Shown one piece after another: positions 36,175 through 44,279 of a DNA stretch of 64,000 bases. The DNA is from Pseudomonas psychrophila (GTDB lineage Bacteria; Pseudomonadota; Gammaproteobacteria; Pseudomonadales; Pseudomonadaceae). Under the pieces are notes generated by a model that searched no databases, had not been told where the DNA came from, and saw only the letters and a list, made by a program, of their open reading frames with translations. The DNA is taken from positions 120,511 through 184,510 of the forward strand of contig NZ_JYKZ01000009.1 of NCBI RefSeq assembly GCF_001043005.1, given 5' to 3'. Numbering within the stretch: position 1 is the first letter of the stretch; each line of letters opens with the position of its first letter. The position numbers and the translations under genes are program-made.

Positions 36175-37350
36175 TTACAAGCGGCCAGAAAAAGCCTTCT
36201 GACAGAGTGCATCAAATGCGCTTCTTAACTCACAGCTAGAAGAAGCTATCTTTCCTTCGACAGCAAGAATACTAGTTACTACTGCGCTAAACTTTTTCTG
36301 CTCTACTATAGGAGGAACAGGAATCAGAAGCCCTCTCAAAATTTCAAGATTAATATTTTTTTGCGCAGCTTGAGGTGCATTTGCTTCTAAGTTCTTCTGC
36401 AAAAAACCAAGCCAGTGTTGAACGAACTCCACTGTCACATTTTCATTTGGTATAAAACCAACCACACTATCTGGAAAGCAAGCTGGGAATGTGAGAATGC
36501 CGGTTTTAGCGATGTTGGCAGCGATTGTAATGCATAGCGTTCCCACGTCCCATTTCTTGCTCTGGGCCAATCCAAGATCAGAATATGTTGCGGAGTACTC
36601 TTTTATGTAACCTCTAGAATTCGCCACCTCCCCAGTTTGAATCAGCGGATGAGGACCTTCCAAAAGAGCGGGATCATTTCTTGGCCTATGCCTTGACTTC
36701 CCTCTATCAAGAGTACCGACCGTTGAAAACGGTAATAGCTTCCATCCCATCGGGTTGGTCACTGGGTCCCCGAACATTTCGAGAAACACGGCACGGAGGA
36801 AATCGTCGGCAAGCTGGATGGCTTGCTGGCGTTTGCCACGGATGGCATCAGCCTGGTCGAGGATGGCGGCAATGCGCTTTTGTTCGGGTAGAGGAGGCAG
36901 CGGAACCTCTAGCTCCCTAATCTGACCCAAGCTTAGATTTGAGATTGTTGCCGTGACCTTTCGCCCACTAATTTGACCAATAGCATCATCGGTTGAGAGC
37001 CAATGTAGCAAAAATTTAGGCCACAGCTTATCTTCGTCTAATCGGAGTATTGCCACCGCTTGATTACAATTACTTTCTGGAAAATTTTTTGGAACTATAG
37101 CCGTGCGACCAATCGTCCCCGCAATGGTAAGTAAAAAATCCCCTGGCCTGATTTTTGACCGCCCAAGAGTGTCATGCGAAGAATGATCGATATATAGAGC
37201 ATCGTCCAACGACACATTATTGTTACTTATATTCTGGACACGCAGGAACGGTATGCCCCGTTCAGAAAAACTAAGCCCTACAGATGTAGGCGTAGTGCCT
37301 TTAGTGACGACACTACAAAGCTCACCTAGTTTTACCCGCGGCCAACTCAT
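36175..37350 (-). CDS. hsdS: Type I restriction-modification specificity subunit
   Basis: A 391-aa HsdS with two target recognition domains. TRD1 is about 5-165 (MSWPRVKLGELCSVVTKG through LEVPLPPLPEQKRIAAILDQAD) and TRD2 about 195-370, ending in IPVPPIVEQKKFSAVV. The paired PLPPLPEQ / PVPPIVEQ motifs mark the ends of the TRDs before each spacer helix. It sets the bipartite DNA target for methylation and cleavage. The gene is much richer in A+T than its neighbours, especially the TRDs, as is common for exchanged specificity genes. Its ATG overlaps the hsdM stop (ATGA). The recognition sequence cannot be read from the protein. Confidence 0.95.
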   Translation of the reverse strand: MSWPRVKLGELCSVVTKGTTPTSVGLSFSERGIPFLRVQNISNNNVSLDDALYIDHSSHDTLGRSKIRPGDFLLTIAGTIGRTAIVPKNFPESNCNQAVAILRLDEDKLWPKFLLHWLSTDDAIGQISGRKVTATISNLSLGQIRELEVPLPPLPEQKRIAAILDQADAIRGKRQQAIQLADDFLRAVFLEMFGDPVTNPMGWKLLPFSTVGTLDRGKSRHRPRNDPALLEGPHPLIQTGEVANSRGYIKEYSATYSDLGLAQSKKWDVGTLCITIAANIAKTGILTFPACFPDSVVGFIPNENVTVEFVQHWLGFLQKNLEANAPQAAQKNINLEILRGLLIPVPPIVEQKKFSAVVTSILAVEGKIASSSCELRSAFDALCQKAFSGRL

Positions 37351-38951
37351 AGCATCCCCTCCAACGCATCCAGATCCGCCAAAATTTCCTCTTCCAGGCC
37401 TTTAAGCCGTTTCAGAATCACCTTCGGGTCTTCGTACTGCTCCTGCTGGTACTCCGCCTCTCTGTAGCGGTTAATGGAGAGGTCGTACTTATTGGCAGCG
37501 ACGTCCTCTGCAAGCACGACAAACGCCTTCTTGCGCTTGTCGCCGAACAAGGTGTTGATGGTGTTAGCGCTGACATTGCCTTCGACCATCTGACGATATT
37601 TGTGCCACTGGGCGATAGCATCAGGCAGATCGTTACCGCCTTCGCCTTTTAGCTCGGTGCGTTTGTCATCGAGCGAATAGCCATCGGCCTGTAGGTCGTA
37701 GAACCATACGCGTTCGGTGGTGCCGCCCTTGGTGAAGATGAGGATGGCAGTGCTGACACCGGCGTAGGGTTTGAACACGCCGCTGGGCAGGCTGACGATG
37801 CCTTCGAGCTGGTTGTTGTCGAGCAACTCCTGGCGCAATTGCTGGTGGGCCTTACTGGAGCCGAAGAGTACGCCATCCGGGACGATCACCGCTGCACGGC
37901 CGCCAAGCTTGAGCGAGCGCAGGATATGGGCGACAAACAGCAGCTCGGTCTTCTTGGTTTTCACCAGGCCCAGCACGTCGGGGTTGGTGTTGCTTTCGTC
38001 AAGCGTGCCTTTGAACGGCGGATTGGCGAGCACTACATCGAAGAAGTCCTGCTCCTGACGCGGGTAGTACTCTTTGATGGATTTGCTCAGGGAGTCCTGA
38101 TAGCGAATATTCGCGCCATTCACCCCGTGCAGCATCATGTTCATGCTGGACACCCGCAGCATGGTGGTGTCGAAGTCGAAGCCCCAGAACATGTGCTTGT
38201 TGATATGGTCGCGATACGGCTCAAGCAGGTCGCCACTGTAGTGCGGATTGCCGTCCTCATCCTTGAAGATGCCGGCATCACTGGAATGCACTTTGTTGAG
38301 GTATTCCATGGTCCGAGCCAGGAAGCCTGCGGTGCCGCAGGACGGGTCGCAAATCACATCGGTGGGCTGCGGCGCGATCAGTTCGATCATCGCATCGATA
38401 ATGTGCCGCGGCGTGCGGAACTGGCCGTTGATGCCGGCGGTTGTGAGCTTGCTCAGCAGGTATTCGTAGATGTCACCCTTGACGTCGCTCTGGGTCAGAG
38501 GCAAGTCGTTGACCATCTCCACAGCGGAGGTCAGTACCGACTCGTTTTTGATCTCCAGATCAGCGTCCTGCATGTACTCGCCGATATGGCCCAGGCCTTC
38601 CAGCGCACTGCCTTCCTCGCCCAGGCCGTCCGCCGCATCGGACTTCTTGCCCAGTTTGGCGAAATAGGGATAGACGTTCTGCTTGAGATGCTTGTGCAAC
38701 TCCTTGCCACTGAGGTGGTGGAAATTCTTCCAACGCAGCAACTGGCCTTCCGGCGTATTGGGGAACAGACGATCAAAAGATTTACCGGTACGGTTGGCCT
38801 TACGCTCGGCCACGTCTTCCTGCATGTCGAGCATGCGCGCGAACATCAGGTAGCTGATCTGTTCGATCACGGTCAGCGGGTTGGTGATACCGCCAGTCCA
38901 GAACTTTTCCCAGAGCTTGTCGATATCATTGCGGATTTTGCCAGTAAGCAT
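37347..38951 (-). CDS. hsdM: Type I restriction-modification DNA adenine methylase
   Basis: A 534-aa N6-adenine methyltransferase. It has the helical N-terminal HsdM domain (about 5-150), the AdoMet-binding motif DPSCGTAGF (202-210) and the catalytic motif NPPF (310-313), all intact. Together with HsdS it methylates the host target; with HsdR it forms the restriction complex. It is preceded by rmuC with a 32-bp gap and followed by hsdS with an ATGA overlap. Length and motif order are normal for the family. Confidence 0.97.
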   Translation of the reverse strand: MLTGKIRNDIDKLWEKFWTGGITNPLTVIEQISYLMFARMLDMQEDVAERKANRTGKSFDRLFPNTPEGQLLRWKNFHHLSGKELHKHLKQNVYPYFAKLGKKSDAADGLGEEGSALEGLGHIGEYMQDADLEIKNESVLTSAVEMVNDLPLTQSDVKGDIYEYLLSKLTTAGINGQFRTPRHIIDAMIELIAPQPTDVICDPSCGTAGFLARTMEYLNKVHSSDAGIFKDEDGNPHYSGDLLEPYRDHINKHMFWGFDFDTTMLRVSSMNMMLHGVNGANIRYQDSLSKSIKEYYPRQEQDFFDVVLANPPFKGTLDESNTNPDVLGLVKTKKTELLFVAHILRSLKLGGRAAVIVPDGVLFGSSKAHQQLRQELLDNNQLEGIVSLPSGVFKPYAGVSTAILIFTKGGTTERVWFYDLQADGYSLDDKRTELKGEGGNDLPDAIAQWHKYRQMVEGNVSANTINTLFGDKRKKAFVVLAEDVAANKYDLSINRYREAEYQQEQYEDPKVILKRLKGLEEEILADLDALEGML

Positions 38952-38983
38952 GTTTTGCTACTTCTCTTTATCAGAATTCGGAA

Positions 38984-40846
38984 TCACTGCTGAGCGGACA
39001 ATTCGCCAGCAAAAGGATCATGTGCGCCAGCGGGCAATAGCTCGTTTGACGCGGGAGTTTCTTCGATGGCTTCGACGATCAGGGACAGGCGCTCCGCCTC
39101 GAAATCCATGTGTACTGGCTCGAGCTGCGGCAGAGTCTTGCTGACCTTTGCGGATAGTTTGTCGAAGCGCTCTACTTTGCCGTAGAGGCCCTGCTGACCT
39201 GCCAAGGCTTTTACGGTGTTGTTGTAATGATTACTGGCGGTGTTGAGGCTACCGCCCAATTTGCTGAGGCGCTCGGCAACAATGCAGACTTGGTTGTAAA
39301 TTTCCCCGGCCTTTTCACTGATCTCACGCGCATCGGCATTGCTGCGTTCAAGCATCCATAGGTTGGAGACGGTACGCAGAATCGGGATCAGCGTGGTGTG
39401 TGAGACCAGCACGATACCCTTCTTGTAGCCGTACTCAAACAGATCCTTATTGTGCTTCATGGCCTCGATATAAGCTGGCTCGATGGGCATGAACATCAGC
39501 ACAAAGCTTGGGCTACGCATACCAATCAGGTTGGTGTAATCCTTGGACGCCAAGTCGTCGATGTGTCTGCGCACAGACTTCACATGCTCCACCATTGCCA
39601 ACTGATACTCCTCCGGCGTGTTGGCGGAAACAGCGCGATCATATGCGACCAGCGAAACTTTGCTGTCGATGATCATGTGCTTGCCGTCTGGGATCTTGAT
39701 CAGGTAGTCCGTCTGCTTGCTCCGGCCTTCAGAATCCTTGAACGCGCTCTGCACTTCGTAGTGCGCCTCCTCGACCAGCCCGCTCATTTCCAGGGTGCGA
39801 CGCAATTGTGCTTCGCCCCACGCGCCACGTTGCTGAGAATCACCCTTGAGGGCCGAGGTCAGGTTGTTGGCCTCGCTGCTCATCTTCAGCCCAATATCCA
39901 GTACCTTCTTGATCTCAGCATTTAAGCTGGTGTTGCCTTGCAGAGAAGCATCGTGAACATCGTTGATGCGCTTCTGAAAGCCCTCGATCTGATCACGGAA
40001 GGGTTTGAGCATGCCGTCAATGCTGGTCTGGCTGGTCTGGGTGAAGGTCTTGCCTTTTTCCTCAAAGATCTTGTTAGCCAGATTTTCGAATTCCTGAGTC
40101 AGCGATTTTCGGGTATCAGCCAACTGAAGCATTTGCTCCTGGAAGTGCTCTTCGCGCTTTTGCAAAGTGGTTTTAAGTTCAGTGTGCTCGGACGACAGTC
40201 CGCCGAAACGCTCCTGCAATGCATTGAGTACCTGCGCCCGCTCAGTCAACGCCTGCTTGGCTTCGCTCAACTGCTCACGTACATCACGCTCGGAAGTCTC
40301 CAGAGACTTGGCCCGCTTACCCTCGTTGGCCAGCTCATCCTTGAGGCGGTCACGGTCTGCCTGCAACTGGTCGTTGGAAGTCTGCGCTTTTTCCAGACGA
40401 TCACGCAGATCGGTGACCCGCTCCTGGAATGCCCGCCCCTCAGCCTGGACAGTATCCAGGCGCTTAGCGGCTTCATGATGCTGCCGACTTGCATCTTCTA
40501 GCTTCAGCTGCACAGCAGCAATGACGTCCCGGCTCTGCTGTTGCTCCGTGTTCAGCCGCGTCACGTTTTCGATGGCGGACTGTAATTGCGCGTTCAACTT
40601 GCTTTCTGCAACTTGCAACTCGTGGCCGCGCCCCTCTGCCACCTTGAGCTGCTCAGTGAGAGCAGCCTTCTCTGCGATTACCGATGCCTGAGCGGTGTGC
40701 GACTGCTCAAGCTGGGCTGTCAGTTGGCTCAGTTGCCTTCCCTGGCGCAACGCTGCTGCGAAGTAACCTAGCAGCGCTGAAGCCACTGCGAGCACTGTAC
40801 TGATAACAATGATGTCCGTAGTCCATTGACTGGCTTGCATGGTCAC
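38984..40846 (-). CDS. rmuC: RmuC-domain protein inside the hsd operon
   Basis: A 620-aa protein with one N-terminal membrane helix (about 11-32), a long Gln/Glu/Leu-rich coiled coil (about 35-260) and an RmuC domain (about 270-560; it includes RGAWGEAQLRRTLEMSGL, KQTDYLIKIPDGKHMIIDSK and LGGSLNTASNHYN). RmuC is thought to limit inversions at short inverted repeats and is a PD-(D/E)XK-like fold; the DYLI and IIDSK pair fits the nuclease core. Its ATG overlaps the hsdR stop (ATGA) and hsdM follows, so it is an integral operon member. This is probably an extra, system-specific copy rather than the housekeeping rmuC. Confidence 0.93.
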   Translation of the reverse strand: MTMQASQWTTDIIVISTVLAVASALLGYFAAALRQGRQLSQLTAQLEQSHTAQASVIAEKAALTEQLKVAEGRGHELQVAESKLNAQLQSAIENVTRLNTEQQQSRDVIAAVQLKLEDASRQHHEAAKRLDTVQAEGRAFQERVTDLRDRLEKAQTSNDQLQADRDRLKDELANEGKRAKSLETSERDVREQLSEAKQALTERAQVLNALQERFGGLSSEHTELKTTLQKREEHFQEQMLQLADTRKSLTQEFENLANKIFEEKGKTFTQTSQTSIDGMLKPFRDQIEGFQKRINDVHDASLQGNTSLNAEIKKVLDIGLKMSSEANNLTSALKGDSQQRGAWGEAQLRRTLEMSGLVEEAHYEVQSAFKDSEGRSKQTDYLIKIPDGKHMIIDSKVSLVAYDRAVSANTPEEYQLAMVEHVKSVRRHIDDLASKDYTNLIGMRSPSFVLMFMPIEPAYIEAMKHNKDLFEYGYKKGIVLVSHTTLIPILRTVSNLWMLERSNADAREISEKAGEIYNQVCIVAERLSKLGGSLNTASNHYNNTVKALAGQQGLYGKVERFDKLSAKVSKTLPQLEPVHMDFEAERLSLIVEAIEETPASNELLPAGAHDPFAGELSAQQ

Positions 40847-43800
40847 TCCTGAACACCAGATGGCGAGTTGTTCTCGCGAAGAAAGGGTTTGAGCACTGCG
40901 ACTAACTGATCAATGTCCGTTGGCTTGAAAACGCCGTCGATTCCCTCATGGGAGATGCTGTTGAACGGCACGTCGTAGAGTTTTTCGATGACGATGCTGC
41001 CGTGCTGGGCGATGTAGTTCTTCAGCAGGTTCATAAAGCTCACTTGCTGAGCAGTAAGGGTTGGGTGGCTGTGAAGGAATTTCTTGAAATGCTCTTCGAT
41101 GGCCTGAGCATCTTGTCCGATCATCTCGCGAATCGTGACGTGCAGCTGCTCTGCGGTACGGCCATAGAACTCATTCAGCACATTCAGGCTTACCCCTGGA
41201 TGGCTGGTGAGAATGGTCGAGGTCAAAGTTTTCAGTTCTGGCTCCGCGATGGGCTCGCCTTTGTGGATTTTTTGCAGAATCGGATTGGCGGCGAGCATAT
41301 CTGTGAGGATTTTTTTGAGTCGACCGCGATAAAGCATCGCCTCGTTGGCTCCAGCGATCACGACTCGACGCTCCTCAGCCACGACGTTGTCATCCTTGGC
41401 CTTAGTGGTGCCGATCCCGTAAGTTAAGGAGCTACCTGCCTGCCGATACTTCATGATGCCGCGCAGTTCCTTGCGGGCGTTTTCCAGCTTGCCTATGCTC
41501 GGTTGGAGCCAGAAAGCGGCACTGCGCACCTCGGCGAGAATCTCATCCTTCTGGCGCACGGCCTGAATATTCACCGCGAGCCTGTCCAGCTCGGTCAGCA
41601 GCGTGATTTTGCCGTCCTCGAAACAACTTGCCTGTTCCACCAGGCAGCGTTCGATGTTGGCGACCAGCTTGTCCAGTGCGGTTGCGTGTTTGTCGTGCAA
41701 TATCCGAGCGGACATTAGCGGGGCGATGGTGTTGCTCAAGAGGTGCTGAGTATTGGCCTCGAACCGTTTCAGCAGATCGGTCTGCTGCAACTGGTGCACG
41801 TTGCGCAGCTCGCGCTTGACCGCCACGCTGGTTTCCGGAAGGTCATTGATGTCGGCGCGCAGCAAGTCAATGGCGGCATCGAAAGCTTCAGCATGGTTCA
41901 GTGTCAGCGCGGCCTGGGCCAGTTCCAGCCGAGCCTCGAAGGTAGTTTGCAGTAGGGACTTACTACCAGTGTCTTCCGGCTCCTGGTACTCCTGCTCGAA
42001 GAAGTCGAAGTTGCCATAGTGATCGAAGATCAGAAACTCTTGCTTGTCTTTGCCCCGACCGAACAGATTGAGACGCAGGCGGGTGCCTCGACCAATCATC
42101 TGCCAGAATTTGACCCAGGACTTTACCGGCTTGGCGAACACAAGATTGACCACCTCCGGCACGTCGATACCGGTGTCCAGCATGTCGACCGAAATGGCTA
42201 TTCGGAAATCGTTATCCGGCTTTTTGAACTCCTTGACCAACGTGCCGACATGGGCGATGCCATTGTGGATAACCTTGCAAACCTTGGTCCCATACTGCGG
42301 ATAGAGTTTGCAGAAGAGCTTTTCGAGATGCTCGGCGTGATCCTGGCGCTGAGCGAAGATGATTGTCTTGCCTACCAGAGAGCCGGTTTCATCCTTGATG
42401 CCGTTGTCGATCAGGTTTTCCAGAATGATGCGATCGGTGTCTTCACTGAAGATCTTGCGGCCAATGTCCTTGCCGGCGATGGTCGTGCGCTGGGCCTCCT
42501 CTTCGCCGAGATCTTCCTCAAGCTGGGCCTTTTGTTCGTCACTCAGGTCTCTGTAATGAATGCCATCACGCAGAAAATCGGTGGTTAAATCCTTGACGCG
42601 AAACGGCACCAGATAAGGCGGCTCGTTGTTGATGGCGGCATCCAGACCAAACTCAAACGTAGGGTCGGTGGTCTCGCAGTCAAAGATGTCGAACGTGTTG
42701 CGGCTGATGAATTTGACCGGTGTGGCAGTGAGGCCAACTTGCAGCGCATCAAAGTAGTCGAAGATATCGCGATATCTGTTGTAGATACTGCGGTGACTCT
42801 CGTCGGCAATGATCAGATCGAAAAAGCCCACATCGAGCTGAGCGAAGCGGTTCATCATCCCCGGATAGGTGGCGATGAAAATTCGCGCTGTCTGATCCAC
42901 CTTGCTCGTTTCACCGATGACGCAGCGCGGCTCGCTAGGCAAGTTCTGCTTGAATGCATCGTCAGCCTGAACGCGCAGCTCTTTGCGGTCGCATAGAAAC
43001 AATACTCGCTTGGCCCAGCCGGTGCGAAGCAGCAGCTCAGCCAGGGCAATGGCCACACGGGTCTTGCCGGTACCGGTGGCCTGAATGATAAGCGCTTTGC
43101 GCCGCTGCTTTTGAAAATGGGCGGCAACGGTCTTGATGGCCTCGATCTGATATGGGCGGTCGGCGATGCTCAAGTCAGGGTTGTGCTGCTCCAGCTTGGC
43201 GATACGATACTGGCGCTGGTACGCCAGGTACTCGAGGCTGCTCTTACTATAGAGGCCGTACACCGGGCGGTAGGTGTTGTACTGCGCGTCATCCCAGATG
43301 AAGGTTTCGTAGCCGTTGCTGCAAAAGATCACCGGCCTCTGCATGCCCATGCGCTCGAAACCATCAGCGTACATGCGCGCCTGCTCGCGACCGGCGTGCA
43401 GGCTGACGTTGCCGGTCTTCTTGGCTTCGATCACCGCCAACGGCTGGCCGTTATCACCCCACAGCACATAATCCGCACGGCCCTTGCCACTGGCGTTGTC
43501 AGGAAAATCGACTTCGACTTCCTGCCCAACCTGCGCGGAATCACTCACATCCCAGCCGGCTTGGCGCAGCATGAGGTCGATCATGAGCTTGCGAGTCTTC
43601 GACTCGCTCCATTGCAGGCTGTCAGATACCTGCTGACTCTGATGCAGACGCTTCTGCTGGTCGTGCTTGGCTGGAGGATCAAGCTTGTCGAGATTGCGAA
43701 TACGCTCTTGCTCAAGCTTGTCCATCACACGCTGGAGCTCTTCCTGCTGCTGATTCAGCTCCTTTTCATAGCTGAAGACAGTCTTCTGCAAACTAACCAA

Positions 43801-44247
43801 CGCCGCAGTTGGATCCTGTACATCGGCGAACTCAGGGATCGCAGCCTGGGCAACTCCGTAGTATTTGATAGCCATGTACATAGCTAGCTGATGGGCAGTT
43901 TTCAGCGCCTGCTGGGCATTACGCAAATTACCTTCAGCACCATGGGCAGTGTCGTTGCCCTGGACACGCAGAAAATTGATCTGGTGTACAAGAGGCCTGC
44001 TGACACAGTCCGTGAAGACCGAGTTTTTCACCAAGTCGTAGAAGGTTGACTGTGGCATACGCGGCAGCAACTCTTCCTTATAGACGGATTTGGTAAATTC
44101 CTCTGCGAAGCTGCGCAGACGAGTCAGTGCACTGCCCGGATCAATGTGCAGTACCGCCTCGGCTAGGCCAGCGAGATTCGCCAGCAACTCATTGCCGGAG
44201 CGGAGGAATTCGAAATTGACTGATTTCATAAAGGCTATTCTGTCCAT
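40843..44247 (-). CDS. hsdR: Type I restriction endonuclease subunit R (EcoEI-like)
   Basis: An 1134-aa HsdR. It has an N-terminal DUF4145-like helical domain (about 10-135), then a coiled segment, then a PD-(D/E)XK nuclease with Asp 259 (GRADYV) and the E-x-K of VIEAKK (274-276). The SF2 translocase has Walker A ATGTGKT (390-396) and DESH (481-484). An EcoEI-type C-terminal region binds HsdM/HsdS. It cuts unmodified DNA after ATP-driven translocation. If the sigma-54 promoter just upstream is used, the transcript would begin at about 44248, leaving ATG 44247 leaderless. The second ATG at 44229 (MKSVNFEF) would then be the likelier start. Otherwise AGGA 5 nt before 44247 serves. Confidence 0.96.
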   Translation of the reverse strand: MDRIAFMKSVNFEFLRSGNELLANLAGLAEAVLHIDPGSALTRLRSFAEEFTKSVYKEELLPRMPQSTFYDLVKNSVFTDCVSRPLVHQINFLRVQGNDTAHGAEGNLRNAQQALKTAHQLAMYMAIKYYGVAQAAIPEFADVQDPTAALVSLQKTVFSYEKELNQQQEELQRVMDKLEQERIRNLDKLDPPAKHDQQKRLHQSQQVSDSLQWSESKTRKLMIDLMLRQAGWDVSDSAQVGQEVEVDFPDNASGKGRADYVLWGDNGQPLAVIEAKKTGNVSLHAGREQARMYADGFERMGMQRPVIFCSNGYETFIWDDAQYNTYRPVYGLYSKSSLEYLAYQRQYRIAKLEQHNPDLSIADRPYQIEAIKTVAAHFQKQRRKALIIQATGTGKTRVAIALAELLLRTGWAKRVLFLCDRKELRVQADDAFKQNLPSEPRCVIGETSKVDQTARIFIATYPGMMNRFAQLDVGFFDLIIADESHRSIYNRYRDIFDYFDALQVGLTATPVKFISRNTFDIFDCETTDPTFEFGLDAAINNEPPYLVPFRVKDLTTDFLRDGIHYRDLSDEQKAQLEEDLGEEEAQRTTIAGKDIGRKIFSEDTDRIILENLIDNGIKDETGSLVGKTIIFAQRQDHAEHLEKLFCKLYPQYGTKVCKVIHNGIAHVGTLVKEFKKPDNDFRIAISVDMLDTGIDVPEVVNLVFAKPVKSWVKFWQMIGRGTRLRLNLFGRGKDKQEFLIFDHYGNFDFFEQEYQEPEDTGSKSLLQTTFEARLELAQAALTLNHAEAFDAAIDLLRADINDLPETSVAVKRELRNVHQLQQTDLLKRFEANTQHLLSNTIAPLMSARILHDKHATALDKLVANIERCLVEQASCFEDGKITLLTELDRLAVNIQAVRQKDEILAEVRSAAFWLQPSIGKLENARKELRGIMKYRQAGSSLTYGIGTTKAKDDNVVAEERRVVIAGANEAMLYRGRLKKILTDMLAANPILQKIHKGEPIAEPELKTLTSTILTSHPGVSLNVLNEFYGRTAEQLHVTIREMIGQDAQAIEEHFKKFLHSHPTLTAQQVSFMNLLKNYIAQHGSIVIEKLYDVPFNSISHEGIDGVFKPTDIDQLVAVLKPFLRENNSPSGVQE

Positions 44248-44258
44248 ATCGATCCTAT

Positions 44259-44274
44259 AGCGAGGACCGTGCCA
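44259..44274 (-). promoter_or_regulatory. Sigma-54 (-24/-12) promoter for the hsd operon
   Basis: Read on the minus strand the sequence is TGGCACGGTCCTCGCT. Against the consensus TGGCACG-N4-TTGCW it differs at one base (TCGC for TTGC), with exact GG-N10-GC spacing. It lies in the 32-bp gap between the sigma-54 activator stop (44280) and the hsdR start (44247). The gene beside it encodes a sigma-54 activator, which strongly supports function. The predicted start of transcription is about 44248. Confidence 0.75.
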
Positions 44275-44279
44275 AATTT

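Noticed and set aside
37839..38993. 384-aa plus-strand frame
   Set aside because: It is antisense to hsdM, which has intact methylase motifs.
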